A stretch of 64,000 nucleotides of DNA. Source: Dromaius novaehollandiae. Its lineage: Eukaryota > Chordata > Aves > Casuariiformes > Dromaiidae. The notes under the pieces were generated by a model. That model had not been told where the DNA came from. It made no database searches and was given only the letters and a program-made list of their open reading frames with translations. Shown here piece after piece: positions 15,101 through 30,100 of the stretch (position 1 is its first letter; each line of letters starts with the position of its first letter). The stretch is from assembly GCF_036370855.1 (NCBI RefSeq), contig NC_088103.1:38824404-38888403 (forward strand), read 5' to 3'. Made by a program: the position numbers and the translations under genes.

Positions 15101-18100
15101 GCATCCATCTACATTATATTTAAACAGACCAAGATATTTTTTATAATTTTAATTTTTTGTTAAAACCGGATACATCGAATCTATAAAGTTATCAAACTGA
15201 CAAATGAATTCTTAATTCACTGCATTTTTAGAAAGCACAACAAAAAGTTAAAGTTACTGCCTGAAGTTACTGCCCAACAGACATATTTCAATAAGAATCA
15301 CTACCAGTCCTCACTCAAAATATTTGTTGATCTCTACTGATTTGGCCAGTTTCATTTCGTAATTTTAAATGTTATGTTGTGCAGGAGGGTTCCCCCACCT
15401 GTTGGCTCTGGCCAGGAAAAGAAAGCCCTAGCAATCTTCAAAGAATTTTTTTTACACAAAATTTCCAGATAAGCTTGTGCAAACTTCAGATATTCAGACA
15501 GTTCATCCAGATAATGAACATCACGAATTGCTGATGCTCATCAAAATAACTTAAAGGAACTTGGCAGATGGCCAAATTCTTCAGACATTTATTGTTATCT
15601 GTATGAATCTAAGCATACCATCACACAAGATGCACAAGCCCAGCATTCACTGAAATCCATGAACACATTCCCATCTAAATCCATGACCAGGCTTGTTATG
15701 TGTAATTTTGGTAAGGAGATAAATAGTTCTTCTGAGATTACTTATGTGCTTAAAGTCAGACAAATGCTTCACTGCTTTCTGAATTAAGCCACAGTGTTTA
15801 AAAGTTACTGAACAGTCACAACGTTTATAGACAATGAATGAAATGTGATTTTTACCATCCCCCAAGAGCAAGTGGGAACCACTGTATGACCAAAAAAACC
15901 CAACTTGAAATTCCATAATCTCATTCATTCTATAGCCTTTCAAGAAAACAGTAAATTGAAAATCATCACTGAATAACTTTCAATGTCTACCAAATTTAAT
16001 TTACTTGTGTGCAAAGAATACTAGTAATTCTCAACTTAAACCACCTCTGAGTCATAATTCTGCAGAGTAGAATGCTCTATGCCAGGAAACAGTGGCTTGG
16101 AGCAAGAGTTGTGTGAGAATATATAGATCTGTTTTTACTGTCAAATTAATGTTATTGTAAATAACGTGAAAAAATGATAACATCATGATTATATCAAAGT
16201 ATCTAGAAAGTGTGAGAAAAAGCCTTAAGTTTGAAATAGTATGGCAAGTAGTAAGTCCACAGCTCAGTACATCTTCCATGAGGAACTATGTTCTGTTAGG
16301 AAAAGAAGTCCAAAATACCCATATGTTCTTTCTGATACTTACATCACTCTGTACCAACGCTGCATGAACTGAATGAGCAATATGAATATCACCATCCACG
16401 CCACGTGAGCCAACCATTTGTCCTTTCATTTTCTCAAATGCCTCCTTATACTTGTGCTGAAAAGGGAATAAGAATAGAAATCTGAACAGAAGCGAAGAAA
16501 CACAAGTATCAGTCAAAATTGTTAAAATACAAATAAATGGGTTCTCATATTACAGAAGGAGAGCTATGGACAATAAATTCTCGTTATACTTAATATGCTA
16601 ATATATCTGAGTAAACCTTAAGAGGATGCTAAGAATACCTAATCTGTGTAAATATTTTAATATTTTATCCTATTTAGAGAAAAAAAAACAAGAAATACAC
16701 AAATTAACACTTAGAAAAGTTAGTTACCTGCTATTACACAAGTAGTAGAACACAAGAACCTAGTGCAGGTGCTGCAGGTTCCACTGAGGAACCTCTCTCC
16801 ATTGGATCTCTAGAAGACTCAGAACAACAAGTATCCTATCCCTGAAAATAATTTATACATCTTTACAACCTGTAAGTGACAACCAAGACAAATGCTGAAT
16901 GGTAGAGCTTCATGACCAAGCTCTCCACCGCAAACCTTGCCTAGCAGATAGTGCCTGGCAGCTCCTGAACAATCCCTGTGACCTGCCAGCATGTGAGTTG
17001 GTTACCTTTGCTAACAGACATTTGTTTTAGCAAACTTTCCCTTGCTTAGTTACCAATAACGCTCCATTGCATCTGCACTTCCAAAATCACAACAATGAAC
17101 TAGACTGAGGCAGAATGTCTCCCAGCTGTAGAGTTGGCTGGGCATGCTGTTTGCAACAAGAGTCACTCAGCAGAGCAGAAGGGTTCTGCAGTGACTGAGA
17201 ACAGTATCAGCAGTAAGTTCACCTACGTCACTTATGATTTCACTCGAAGCCTTTGCCGCCTGGAAGGGAATGGCATCTAGTTTCAGTTGATAGCCACCAT
17301 CTTTCATCTTTCCCCAGGATTCCTTATAGTGAATCTGGTAGGAAATATGAGACAGAAGTGAAGCAGAGTAGCTGTTCAGATGGTTGACGCAGCAGCATTA
17401 CTGTTATCCTCGCAATATAAGCATGTCAGTTACATTCTGTTCTAACACAAAGGGCTCACATAAATGAAACTATCAACACACAACAGGAATAATCAAATCA
17501 CAGATGTCCATTATAAAAATGTAACTGTTTATTCATTCTTAATCTTACTAAATTAATAGAGGTTGGATAGGAAGTCTGGTAAGAAGTTTAATTTCTCATT
17601 TTACTTCAAAAATATTTAGACCATAGAATGATTCCATACAGGGAAGAGGAAAAAAAATGTGCGATTTCCTGTGTAGGACACATGGCAAAGCACTACTGAA
17701 TTTTTCACTTTGCTTTAAAATATTAAAGGTCAGACTCGTACCTCACTGATATTCATAGCATTTAATTTGGCCTGAAGGATTTCAGGAAGATCTGCCGTTG
17801 GTGTATACTGATGCTTTACACTCTCTCCATGCTCCTTGTACAGCCTCTGCAAATAGAGGAAAAATTTAGTAGCAAGTACTCACTTATAAACATTAACAAA
17901 TAGGTTAATGAAAACCAAGGACTATGGAAAAATGACAGCAACATTAATTAATACAGACAGTTGTATCAGTTAAAAAGTATTCAAAAAATTTTGGGGTATG
18001 ATATAACTATCAGCTAGAGTACACTAGAGAGGAGCTCCTTGACGTTCTAAGGGTATAAATCAATGAATATGAAAATTCAGGTATCTGAATATTAATTTGA

Positions 18101-21100
18101 TAAGAATTCCAACATATGTGAGTAGAGAGAGGGAGAATTAACAGTTTTTATTAAGAATATGCAGCCACGAGTGGCCCACAGACACTTCTGTAATTCCATA
18201 GAAATCTGGGGACTTTAGGTTCCCCAAACATATATCTTTCTAAAATTGTTAATTTTTAGCAGGTATCTGTACAACTACTCCAATGTTATTTCCAGAGCTA
18301 GCTGCAGAGAGGTGCTCAATGGTCAGCTCAATGGTCAGTCAATGGCAAGATATAAAAATCTGAGGTCCTAAAATAGGTGTGATGGGCCACTCATATCACT
18401 CTTTGGAGGAAGCATAGGAGGTTCGCTCAGGACTAGCTATCTTTCAGATGTCTGCAGACAGATAAGAGTTATGTCCAGTTAACTTGAATTTCACTTACAA
18501 TACCTATTCAAAGTTCACCTCTTTCAAATTATTTTTCTTTCTTATCTTAGTTTCTTCTTACATTGACACTGTAGTTTCCAGACTAGTAGACTAGTATAGA
18601 TAGCCTCCAGTTTCTTTTTTTTCTTTTTTTTCTTTTTTTTTTTTTGCCTTAGATATGACCCATGTCTTGACCACCCACCTTGTCTTTCTTAGAAATGTGA
18701 TTCTATCTGAGAGTTTGAGACTAGGCTGGAACTAGGTTAGATGAATCTCAATATTTAATTCTGCTGCCACTTTCTGTTGCAGGTAGACCATCTTGAATAG
18801 CAGCTTCATGAGAGGAAAGTCAATAAGAACTCTACATGTGAAGGAGCAGAGTAGCAGACTGATTATGACTGCGGCTCAGTGGAACAAAATGACTTATATT
18901 TATCCTGCCTGAGATGCAAGTCTTTTGGATCTTATTAATTAAATCTAAGGCACAGACACTATACATGTTACAATAGCATGTGTTTTACACAAAGTCTTTC
19001 ATCCTCTTTTTCATCTTAAAAATATCTGTTTTCACAATGAAACATTCTCTCATGTTTGAAACTTGTCTTTTTTGAGTGACTTTTGCTTATTATTCACTTC
19101 TGCATTATCCCAGTTGAGTCTACAATAGTTCTAAATTGCTCTTCTATTAAAAATAAACATGTTTAAACACCAAACAGCCTCAGTTCTTCCCTTTTAGGTT
19201 TCCCTCCTGGATTTCTCTCAGCAGGGTGACAGCTTGAAATTATTAGTTTTTTCTTCCTTGTCATGCTGCCTCACATTTTGTTTCCAAAGAATACGCAGAA
19301 ATTGAAATTTGAAAGATCTGTCTGAAAAGGGGAAGACCCCCAAATGCATTCTTCCTCAATGAATCTGAAAAGGCCAAAAGTCTCTGAGAGGCAAAGGCCA
19401 GTCTTACTCTTAAATTTTACTTCTGAAAAAAAAAATTGGATATTTGTACATGAAACTCCCATTCACTTTAGTACGGTCTCATGGCTTTCCATTCCAGGTT
19501 AGAAACATGCTCTTTGTGAAATGCACCATACCAGAACACAGAAGTTTCATGGTTCCCAAGAATAATCTCAGAGAAAGAAACAGAGAGAAAGCCAGTGCTT
19601 CAATCAGGTCGTTCAAAGAGGATACCACTCTTATAATCATAATGTATATACATTATAACTTACATCTACAGCCTGGTTATAACTAATTCCAGCCTGGATC
19701 ATCTCAGGAGTGTCTTTAATACTGGTAAACTTCAAAGCATATGGATGCTGACGGTACTTCTTCTGTTGAGCAGAAAAAGATCAAAGCTGTGAATTTTGTG
19801 CTGCTCTTTCATGCTATTTGAAAGAGAAAAATCATAGGTTGCTGGAGATTAGAGTGAATTTGTGAACATAATTATTATTCCTCTTTCCTCATCTTTATGT
19901 CCTAGGTACTTTCAGATTAATATTTGTTTCAATTTAACAATAACCTTTTGCCGACTAATATTAAAGTATTTCTCCCCAAATATAAAGAAAACATTTCAAA
20001 ATCAGATTATGCCTACTAAAATACTCCAGGACTCACGATTTGAAAATCTTTTTCAGATGACTTCAAATACAGTATGACTGATTACATTTTTTATTTATAG
20101 TTGCTTTAAGCAAGAAATGGTGTAAAATTGTAGTATGATAATAATGGCAATGGTTAAATTTATTGTTTGAAGGTTTAGGTTTCCTCCTAACACTTACCTA
20201 CAGCAAAACTGTGCAGTCATTAACATGATGCCTATTACAGTATATTTTTGAGGCACTGATATTAATTCTCATTGTTTGAAAGGGCCCATAGTAAATTCTG
20301 AGAGATCTTGCTATATGTACATAATTAAAATGAAAGCTGCTTGATGGCAAACTTACATTTTATCTATATACCTTAGTCACTAAAAGCTTCCCTTCCTGCA
20401 CGGATTGCCATATATCCACCATTACTCTTATCTCTTCTCCAAATAAAGTGTACTAAGTTTTCCTGATGGCCAAGATGAACTTTCAAATCAGTAAGCATGT
20501 TCATGGCAGTTTTGGAAATGGTTTATAGTTCAGTGTTCAAATCTAAAGGCACGTAAGCCTCCTTTAAACTGAGCTGTGAGCCACAAAAATGTGTTTGAGG
20601 TAATTCACTGATTCTTTGGGAATTCAAAACCCTGATGTAAAACATGTTAACTCTTTTAAGGGATTACAAGCTTATAAGCAATGTTTTGGTTTCCGAGCCA
20701 AATCCCTTAGCAATGAGCAACTATAACTGAGTTTAACTGGAGACACAGGTAGCTTACTCTTCCTCCTGTTCAGCTGTGGAGACAAATTGTACGTAAGGGA
20801 GGAGGGTCACAGACATCTATAATTATTTAGTACTCACTAAAAGCTTGATATGAACAGCATAGCATGTCAAATTTCAATATGGCAAAGTTTTCACTACTAC
20901 TGCATCAGGAACAACCATAACCTAAGTTAGAACTACTATGTTAAATGCTTTAACAATAGCCTACCCCCAAACAATTCACTCCTTACCACCAACTGCTCTA
21001 CAACAGTGACAGTCATCTAGGACAAAGGTATGCCTTGGAAGTATTTGCATTATTTGACATTTGGGCACAGATTCACAGTTATTATCCTAGCTGGCATTGC

Positions 21101-24100
21101 TACACTGGCTTTTATGAAATTATCTTGTTTTATACTAGCTGAGAATCTAGATTATTGTGCCCCAAAAGTCAGTTTTCACTGCAGATGATTGTAGGGGGAA
21201 AAAATAAAGCCAACAATTAGACAGATGTGAAAGGACAACTGTATCTTTGCTTAGACCAGTGGTATACCAGTGGTTACACTGTTTTTTTTATTGAGTGAAT
21301 GGACAAATGATTCTTGCCTCACCAGTCATTATCTAAAACAACACGAGATTCAGTCTCCTACTGAAGCAGATTTGGCTAATAGGACTCACTCTGAAATCAC
21401 TGAAACAGAATATTGTAAACCTTTTAACCATTTCCACCAACATCTCCTTTGAAGGCCTAAAGGAACTGGAATAAAGGATTCTAGAGCTCACCTTTTCAAG
21501 CAAGTGATACTGGTTATAGAAAGAAATAAGGATGAAAACTACTGAGAAAGATAGATAGCTACAGAGAAATGTATGAATTTCAATATCTAATGTGAATATA
21601 TATGAAAAAAGGAGCAAAAAATAACTTGAATCTTTTACAAAAGAGGTTCTGGGTGCAATGACTGCATCTTTTCATCATCTTTCCTGTTTTGCTTCATTAA
21701 AAAGGTATGCTAGTGGGTAGCAATTGAGCACTGTTTGATTGCCATTATTATTGATAATATCATTTGTCACCTACTTTGTTTTTGCAAAGGCTATATGGAC
21801 TCCTACTGGTGTGTGTTTGGTATCTGGTTTCCCTCTAATTACCAGTCCTATCCCTGGTTTTGAGGGCTTTCATGTAGTATGCCTTTTTCTTTCCCCTTTG
21901 AGTGGAAATTATTTTAATTTTATACAGACATTTTGCACACATTATGCAGCAAATTCTGTTACATGCTGTCATGAAATCTCACCTCACTAATGAGTTCTCC
22001 TGCCTTCTTAGCCTGCTCCACATTTAATGACCCAGTGGCTATCCACCCAGCTCCTTTCATCCAGTTCAAATCTGCTCTGTATCGGTTCTGACAAAGAAAA
22101 AAAAGTCCTATTGTTGGTGCTCATACACTTAAAGTGCTATTAAAGGATTCAGACAACTAAGGAGCAACAACCAAGTCAAATTAGTGCCTGTTTTTGTTTA
22201 TTCACTTCTGTGCAAGGAAAGCAAAAAAATTAGAGAACGAGATGGCAGTATCAGGACTCACCAGCACTTGCACAATATGCTTTGCAAAGCAATTTTTAAA
22301 AGTGGTCTATACCTTACTGTCCTTGGTAATTCTCACTCTGACAGGGCAAAAATTCCAGCATCTGGTGTGCATTTTTCAAAAGGACATTAAGGATTTGCAA
22401 TGATATGAAAATGACACTTAGCACTTCCCAACTGCTATCCTTGTGTTACACTGGAGGGAAAGCATTTCATTTGTTTTTTTCCCATACATCTTTAAGGAGG
22501 AAGGATACAGGTATACTTCTTTTCCTCACAAATCTCTCATACCAACAGGTTTCTAAATTCCAAAAGCTTATACAAACACTACAGCTGGGATTCCCAAAGG
22601 AGCTAAATGTGATTCAGCACCTACATCTCAACAAGACTTGCAGACATATGTATCTTAATTTCCTTTAGAAGTTCTGACTTAAAATCTCAGAGTGGCAAGT
22701 CTGACTTACAGTAACCATATATAGTGCCAGACAGTGCATCTAATGGTTACAGAAGAGCATGTGACCATTAAACCTTAAATATACACACTTTAAATACCCC
22801 TCTTGGGCAAATTAGTAGTTAATATTAACAGTTTGAATATTAACTGTTTAATAGTTTAAAATGTTAATGCATAAATAGGTCATGGCCTTAAAAGCATAAA
22901 TATCTAAAGAAACTCAGCCCTAAGCATCTGAAAGGGTTGAGTGAAACAGTGTCAAGCTTTGGACTTACATCACTTTGCAATCCATAGGCCCACTTGGCCC
23001 ATGCCACTTTCATGTCAGTAGGCAGAGCAGTGTAGTGATGGAGGGCTGTCTTGTATCCTCTATCTGTGGCCAAATTCTGAGCCTTTTTGGCATGGACAAG
23101 GTTGACCATATCCATGGAGACATGGAACTGAGTCTTTGTGTCCTCAAATGCCTTCTTGTACTCCAGATCACTCTGCAACTTTGACATTTGAAGGGAATGA
23201 GCCATCTGTGAATCTTCCTTCACACCTTTCACTCCAATCAGCTTACCCTTTGTCTTCTCATAACTTTCCTTATATTTTATCTGGAAAGAAACAAATAGAC
23301 CATGATCTATGTTCTCAAGCTGGCAGCTCTGCTAGTAGTCAAGCAGTCATCTATAAATGTTGTGACATGCTGGGTGAAGAAGCAAGTAAGAAATCCATTT
23401 GCAAAAGAGAACTGGAATGCCTTAGAAATTAGGAAGTGTCCATAAAGAATAAATCTTTTTTCAATATAACTATGTTCTCAGAAAGCTGTAAAAATCATTT
23501 TTACTGTTATCTGCAAGAAAAACAACATTTTTTTAAGGACTGAGTTTTGAAGGTTCTTTCAGGAATTTTCTGGCCAGCCTTAAATGTATTAAGTTACAGT
23601 GTTTCACAGGAGATTTCTACTTCATTCTGAGCTCTAAAATTCACCCTCGGGTCAAAATGGGAACAAGAAAACACAGTCAGCATGTGGGGGGGGGGGGGGA
23701 GGGGGAAAAGGAACACTGAATTGCTCAGAGCAAATCTTCTGGCCAATTACGGAATGCCAATCACCCAAAGAATTCCTCCATTGCTCTTTAGCGTGAACAG
23801 AGCTCAGGGCAGTGAGGCAGAAGTGACATCCCCAACACTCTGGCAGCGACCTGGAATGTCAGTTGTCCTAAGAATAAAGAAGGCTGATGGAGTCCATACT
23901 CACATCACTTGCCAGATCCCTCTTTGCCTTGGCTGTCAAGAAAGACAAAGCATCAAGACGCAGCTCAAATCCTTTTTCCTTCTGCTTCTCCCAGCTACTC
24001 TTGTACAGTTTCTAAAAAGATGACAATAACACAAGGACTTTATTACTATCAATATATTCTATTTGTTCTATAGTCACAGTCAAAGCTCTCAAGTAACAGC

Positions 24101-27100
24101 AGACTGGCATATGCTCCACTAGGTATGCAATCCCTGGACCAGTGACCATATGTCTAATGATCTGATCCTGGTGTCTGTGCTTACATACCAGTGGATACTG
24201 TACACACATTATTTCACTGGTTCCATTGAAATTGTTGATGTGCCACTGACCACTCATCTGACTGAAGGTAACCATGTGGAAAATAAACAGCTTCTAACCC
24301 TAAAAGTGACAAGTCTTCAGTGCAGCAGATGTACCTAGTATTTAATCAAGAGCATACAATTTGACCACAAAGTTTTTACACCTAAAACATTCAGAGCATC
24401 TCAGAGAAAAGGCCTTTTACGGACAGAAGAAACGTTTCAACAGCAGCTTTAGCTATTCACAGGAGTGAAAGAATCCAACCCATCATATCCTGCAGTACCT
24501 CACTGATATTTGCAGCATTTGCTTTGGCCAGTATGAAGACAGGATCGTCTTTGCTGATGGTGTACTGATGTAGGAACTGCTCTTTTCCTGACCTGTAGGC
24601 AACCTGTCCACAGAAAGCAAAGCATGGTTAACAATAGTCTACGCTTCGTTAACAAACAATAGTCTATGCTTAGTTTCAAAGGAATACTGATTAAAACACC
24701 ACAAATATTCAAGGATTTACTAGGGTTAATTAGTCTTTAGCATCAGGATTTTTTCTGTTTAGTCTGAATTTAAAAGCTGACCCAAAGAGCCAGGCTGACC
24801 AAATTAGTGATGGTTAAATGTCAGCAGTGAAACAACATGCAATCCAGGATACCCTATTTCTCTTTCCTGAAGTTAGTTACTTAATTGGCTACAAAGCTGA
24901 CATGAATTCATACTTGGTACAAAATGTGTGCAAGAATATATTTCATCCAATATTAGAATGCAGCTTCTTTTCTGGTGGAATAAAACATATTTAATGGGAC
25001 ACAGTAATAATGAATTTTAGGCATGAAGTGAAGAACACTGTGCACTTGAACCTGCAGAGAAAATTTGTGATGTATAGGTAGTTGCCTACATAATACTCCA
25101 TCAAGGACTAACATTCCAGCTTTAAATGAAAATATCAAGGATCCATTACAACCGAAGCAGGAAACATCTCCATTTTATAAACCGGGACAATTTCAAAAGA
25201 GATGAGCTGCTCTGCTTCAGAACCCATAAAACTGTTGGAGGAGCTGTTGAAAAGCTATGAAAAGAAGTTCCATTTCCTCAAGTGTTAAATTTCTTGCATC
25301 TCACAGAAAAAAAAAAAAAAAAATTGTCCCTACTGTAAAGTTCTAAGTCCAGGGCTACTAAACTGACCTCAACATCCATACAGAAAGGCAGCATTATCCA
25401 GTACATAGGAGTTAAGTACTGGAAGTCAGCAGACCAGAGTTCTCCTCTGATTCACACTGGTTTCATCTTTGAAACACACAGTACTTTCACCCAAGTAAGT
25501 GCCAGGTTTTTACTGACACAGAGGAGCAAAAGAGGAAATAAGGTAGCTGTCTGAAAAAGACCATTCATGTAATAACTGAGATGATGTCAGTATCTCCAGT
25601 TCAAGACCCAACATATTAAAAGGAAAAAAAAAAAAAAAAAAAAAAAAACCTTGACAAGGCACTACTGTCCCTAAATTAGTTGATCAGTAATTTTAGCAGC
25701 AGGTTTCTCTTGTTTCAGAAAGTTAAAAGCAAGCTGCTGTCAGCTAGGTCCTGCTAGAAATTCTCAGATGCCATCGGGTAAGGTAAGTTGGCCAAAAGGA
25801 AGAACAGGGAGCATTTTGAAGGCATCCAGTTTGGGAAAACGTGTCTATTTTATTGTTTTACTAAAAGTAGCTTAACAGCAACAGCTGAAAAAGGTGCAGT
25901 CTAACATGGCCAACACTGTTTAAAATAGTCTGACATGGCCCTCTGTGGAGAGGAACACAGAACTTGGGCTGGATGTGTATTAGTCTCTGATGATGCCTAT
26001 TTTGCTTTGAATGCTCTCTAAGGATCAGATGGGAACACCGTTTTCCCTCCTGCTTGCTTCCTCCCTATCTCATGGATAGCCTATCTTGGTGTAGCAGACA
26101 CTAAAGCCTCAGGAATACCCAGGCAACCTCTCACAGACACATTTCAGCCTTACTTGAATCCAGTTTACAGACTTGCTGCCTGAACTATCAACAAGTGACC
26201 CAAGACTGTCTTGTAGAGGTATCCCCCCCTCCCCTCTCTGGCCATTATCATCATTATAAGCATATCAGCCTGTTTCTCTTCCCATCAGTTTTTGTTGTTT
26301 CTAGTTGAGAGAATGCAGAGAGAATTTATCAAATAAACAAATAAAAACCCTTAAAAATAAATCCCAAAGAATTTCAAGCACTGGAAGGTTTCATGACTGG
26401 GTTGTCTGTTCCCCTCCCCCTGCCCCCACAAAGCATACATACCTCAAGAATGAACATATTGGCAATAAAATATCTGCAAAGAAAAATTCCATCAAGGACT
26501 CACATCACTTTGCAGTTCCTGGCTTTTCTTGGCATGTTTGATCTGAGAACTGTCAGCCACACTGGTGAACTTCAGAGCATCAGCCTTCTGTCTGTACTTT
26601 TTCTAGATCAAATTAAAGCGGGTTACACAGAAGTCCCTACAATATTTACCTTCCCAAAAAATTTACTACTTTCAAACAGTGCTTTCCTGATAAGAGCCAG
26701 AAGTCCCCTGTAAATTCCCAAGACAGTTTTAGTACACTGATCAGCAAAATAAGCTTCCAAATACTTTACAGCACTAATATCTTCTGCTGGAAGGACCACG
26801 GTGAATAGCACAATAGACATGCCATATGCACTGTTGCTGACACTGCAGAGCTATTCATTGGTGCCAGATGCACTAGCTATGTATTTACAGGATCTAGATT
26901 ACACATGGATTACTGTCTCCTTCACAAACTGGGTATGATTTAAGTCAGTGCCCAAGAAACCGTGAGAGCTATGCAGCCAATATTACCATCACATTTTTTC
27001 ACATAGCATATGCACGTATTGTTCAAATCCCAGAACATCAATGTTACTGAGATATTTTTAAGTTATCAAGATATTCTTAAATTATCAATTAAATTGAAAC

Positions 27101-30100
27101 AGGAAGGGCAATTTTAGTTCTGATTATTTAAACTTTTCTCCCTTTAGTGTCCTGGAAGTAACTTTAGTTCAATACCTTCCCCAACGCCTCCCAGTTCTTT
27201 TCAAAACAGGGCTCAGCATAGACACCGCAGTCAAGCCTTCCTGGGGGTAACAGCCGCGAGACCACGAGGCTCTAGTCTTGGATGTGGGAAGAAACAGCCC
27301 ATTCCATCCAGCCTTTGGTGCCATTAACTTACATAAACATCTACTTGCATCGACAAATTTGCAGAGAGACTAACACTTCTAGTTTGACAAATAAGACTGC
27401 CCTTACTTTTGTTTTCTTTCTGAAACACATTATGGCAAATAGAAAAACATCCACTGACTTTCCACTGATACTGGTTTTGCATCAAGGCTGTTTTGAATCA
27501 AACTCTCTGCCTGAGCATTGTGAGTCTCTCCTTTCAGAGCAAGCTAAACATTTCTTTCCACCTTTGAGACAGTACTGGGAAATGTAACACACTATTTGAA
27601 AACCTCATTATGATAGGGGAGACCAGGCAAACACTTCTTGTATAGTTTAGTTTACTTCTTATTCTAACAGTTCAACAATGAAGTGGGACATTCCACCTAG
27701 GAAGGGTGTAAGTGCATTTTTTCATTATCTGGCATTTCAAGAGATAAATCCTTCTGTTTGAACTGATGGGTGAACAGATCAGTTTACACTGTGACTCTGC
27801 TAGGGGAACACAAAACAGAAGTTAAAAAAGCATGCAACACTTCAAAGAGGTGCTGCCTGCTTTATTTTAGGAATCTGGAAAGGAGCGAGGCAGATTAAAA
27901 ACAGCATGTTTTGTCACATTGCATGGAACACAATGTAGTGACATTCTGCAAAGAAAAAACAAAACGCCAGACTCTGTATGGCAATAGAGACCTCTAAAAT
28001 AATATCCATGAGTTTCCAGTTTAAGCGACAGTCAGCGATCTCTTGGCCTTACAAGGCACCAAAACGTAAAGGCAGATCATTTTGAATTAAATATTTGTGG
28101 AAGTGGTTATTACCACCACACACCACAGCAGCAGAAGTCAGTCTGTCTCTAGCAAGACACTGGTTCTGAGAGCAGCTGCTCTTCTTTTGTTTCTAAGATG
28201 TACTTTTTCCCCTTGCAAGAGCAAGGAGTGAATGTCAGAGACCCAAGGTATCAGAAAGTGTGATCTCCAGCAACTAACTGGCTTGTGTTCCTTCCTCCAG
28301 CACTAAGTAGAATTTTATCCATCTTGTCAAACTTCTCCTAATTTATTCTTCTTTCTATCCTTTAACTTTCCTAGCACTAGTGAGACAACTCAACACAGCT
28401 AAGCAGCTGAGGAAGTATACTTCCATAAGGTTAATGGCAGTGCAAAACCATGAATTAATCAAGAGAATGCAATGAAAAGGAGCAGAAGCTGAAGCTGTCA
28501 GTAAAGGCACAGCATTATTTGCTGAAAAGCAAGGAAGTTTCCAAACACAGCTGTCAAATATCTAATTTTTCAGCACTGCCCCTTAAAAGTCTACGTACTT
28601 CATGCAGCATGTCCCAAAGGAAATTCCAAATCTTTCTGGTGCTGCTCAGCAAAATAGGCAGGTGAATAGAAAGGGGTGGAAACACAGTCACAGGGAATTC
28701 TGCCTCACAGTCTTGACAGAAATCAATAATCATATAATGAGAAAACGTAATTTTTAACTCCAATGCAGGTTCTCCCAAACTGCCCTGTACTACATCTATA
28801 CTATGTCCACCTGCTCTTCCAGTTCTCAGATTTCCAGTATTAGGAATTCTTTACCTATTCTACACAATGCAGTGGAATAATGGTGCATAAGCCCTTGAAT
28901 AGACAACAGCCAGAGCACTTTGCTTACCTCACTGATCAAATCTCCTGCCTTTTTGGCTTGTTCTATATTAAGACTTCCTTCTCTGATACACCCAACTCCT
29001 TTCATCCACATCAGATCTGACCTATATTGAAGCTGTATAGGGAAAGGACATTTATTAGCATGAGGGGCACAGCTACAATGTTTGCATGTGAATACGTACA
29101 CACTTTCAAGTTTCAAAAGTAAAGTACAGTCTCAATACATTTTAATAAGTCATTTTACAAATCAAACAGTGTCCATACGAAATTAGAAATAGTGTCAAAT
29201 ACTGAAAAACTCTTTAAACTTTCATACTGTTGGTAATAATAAAATTGATTAAATTTTAATTAAATTAAATATTATCTTACATCACTCTGGAGTCCATAAG
29301 CCTTCTTGGCCCATTTTGTCTTCACATCTTCTGGAACCACTGTGTACTCATGGAGTCTCTTTCTGTAATCCAAGTCACTAGCAAGTGCCTGGGCCTTCTT
29401 AGCATGCTTCAGGTTTACCATATCCATAGGCAGATGGAAACGGGTCTTACTCGCCTCAAAATCTTTTTTGTAGGCAATCTAGAAAAAGAAGGAATGAAAA
29501 GAAGCCTGTATCAGCACATCACAAAGCCAAACCTATCCTAAATCTCAGCTCTTATTTGGATACTTATGCACATTGGACAAAAAACATGTAGAAATCAGGT
29601 GTTATGAAGAATCCATAAAACAGATGCAAAATGGACTTTGCAGAGTCTAGAAGCACTGTCTCTACCGCAGTACATCTTATTTTACAATAAACTTCTGTCT
29701 GCTTGAAAGTTCCATTTAGAAGTGTTTATACCAGGGTTTTTAGGATGATGTTATTTTCCTGCTCCAAAAGAAGAATACCTATGCTCCAAAACTCCCCACA
29801 AGAACAAAAACACTGTGCATTCATTGTATATTAACAGACTGGGGAAGGAAAACAATTTTTATCACAGGCTTCCAAGGACTTATTATAGTGAAGCATCAGT
29901 AATGGTGGTGGGTGGTATAGAGTTGATGATTTATAACTATTAAAACACCTTTTAAGTATGAGAAATAAATAATTTACCTCACTACTCATCTTGGCCACCT
30001 GCAGAGAGTGCAAAAGTCTTGAATCTTTGGTTCCAATTGCTTTTCCTTTTGTTTTTTCATATTCTTCTTTGTATTTAACCTTTGGGAAAAAACAGTTTAA

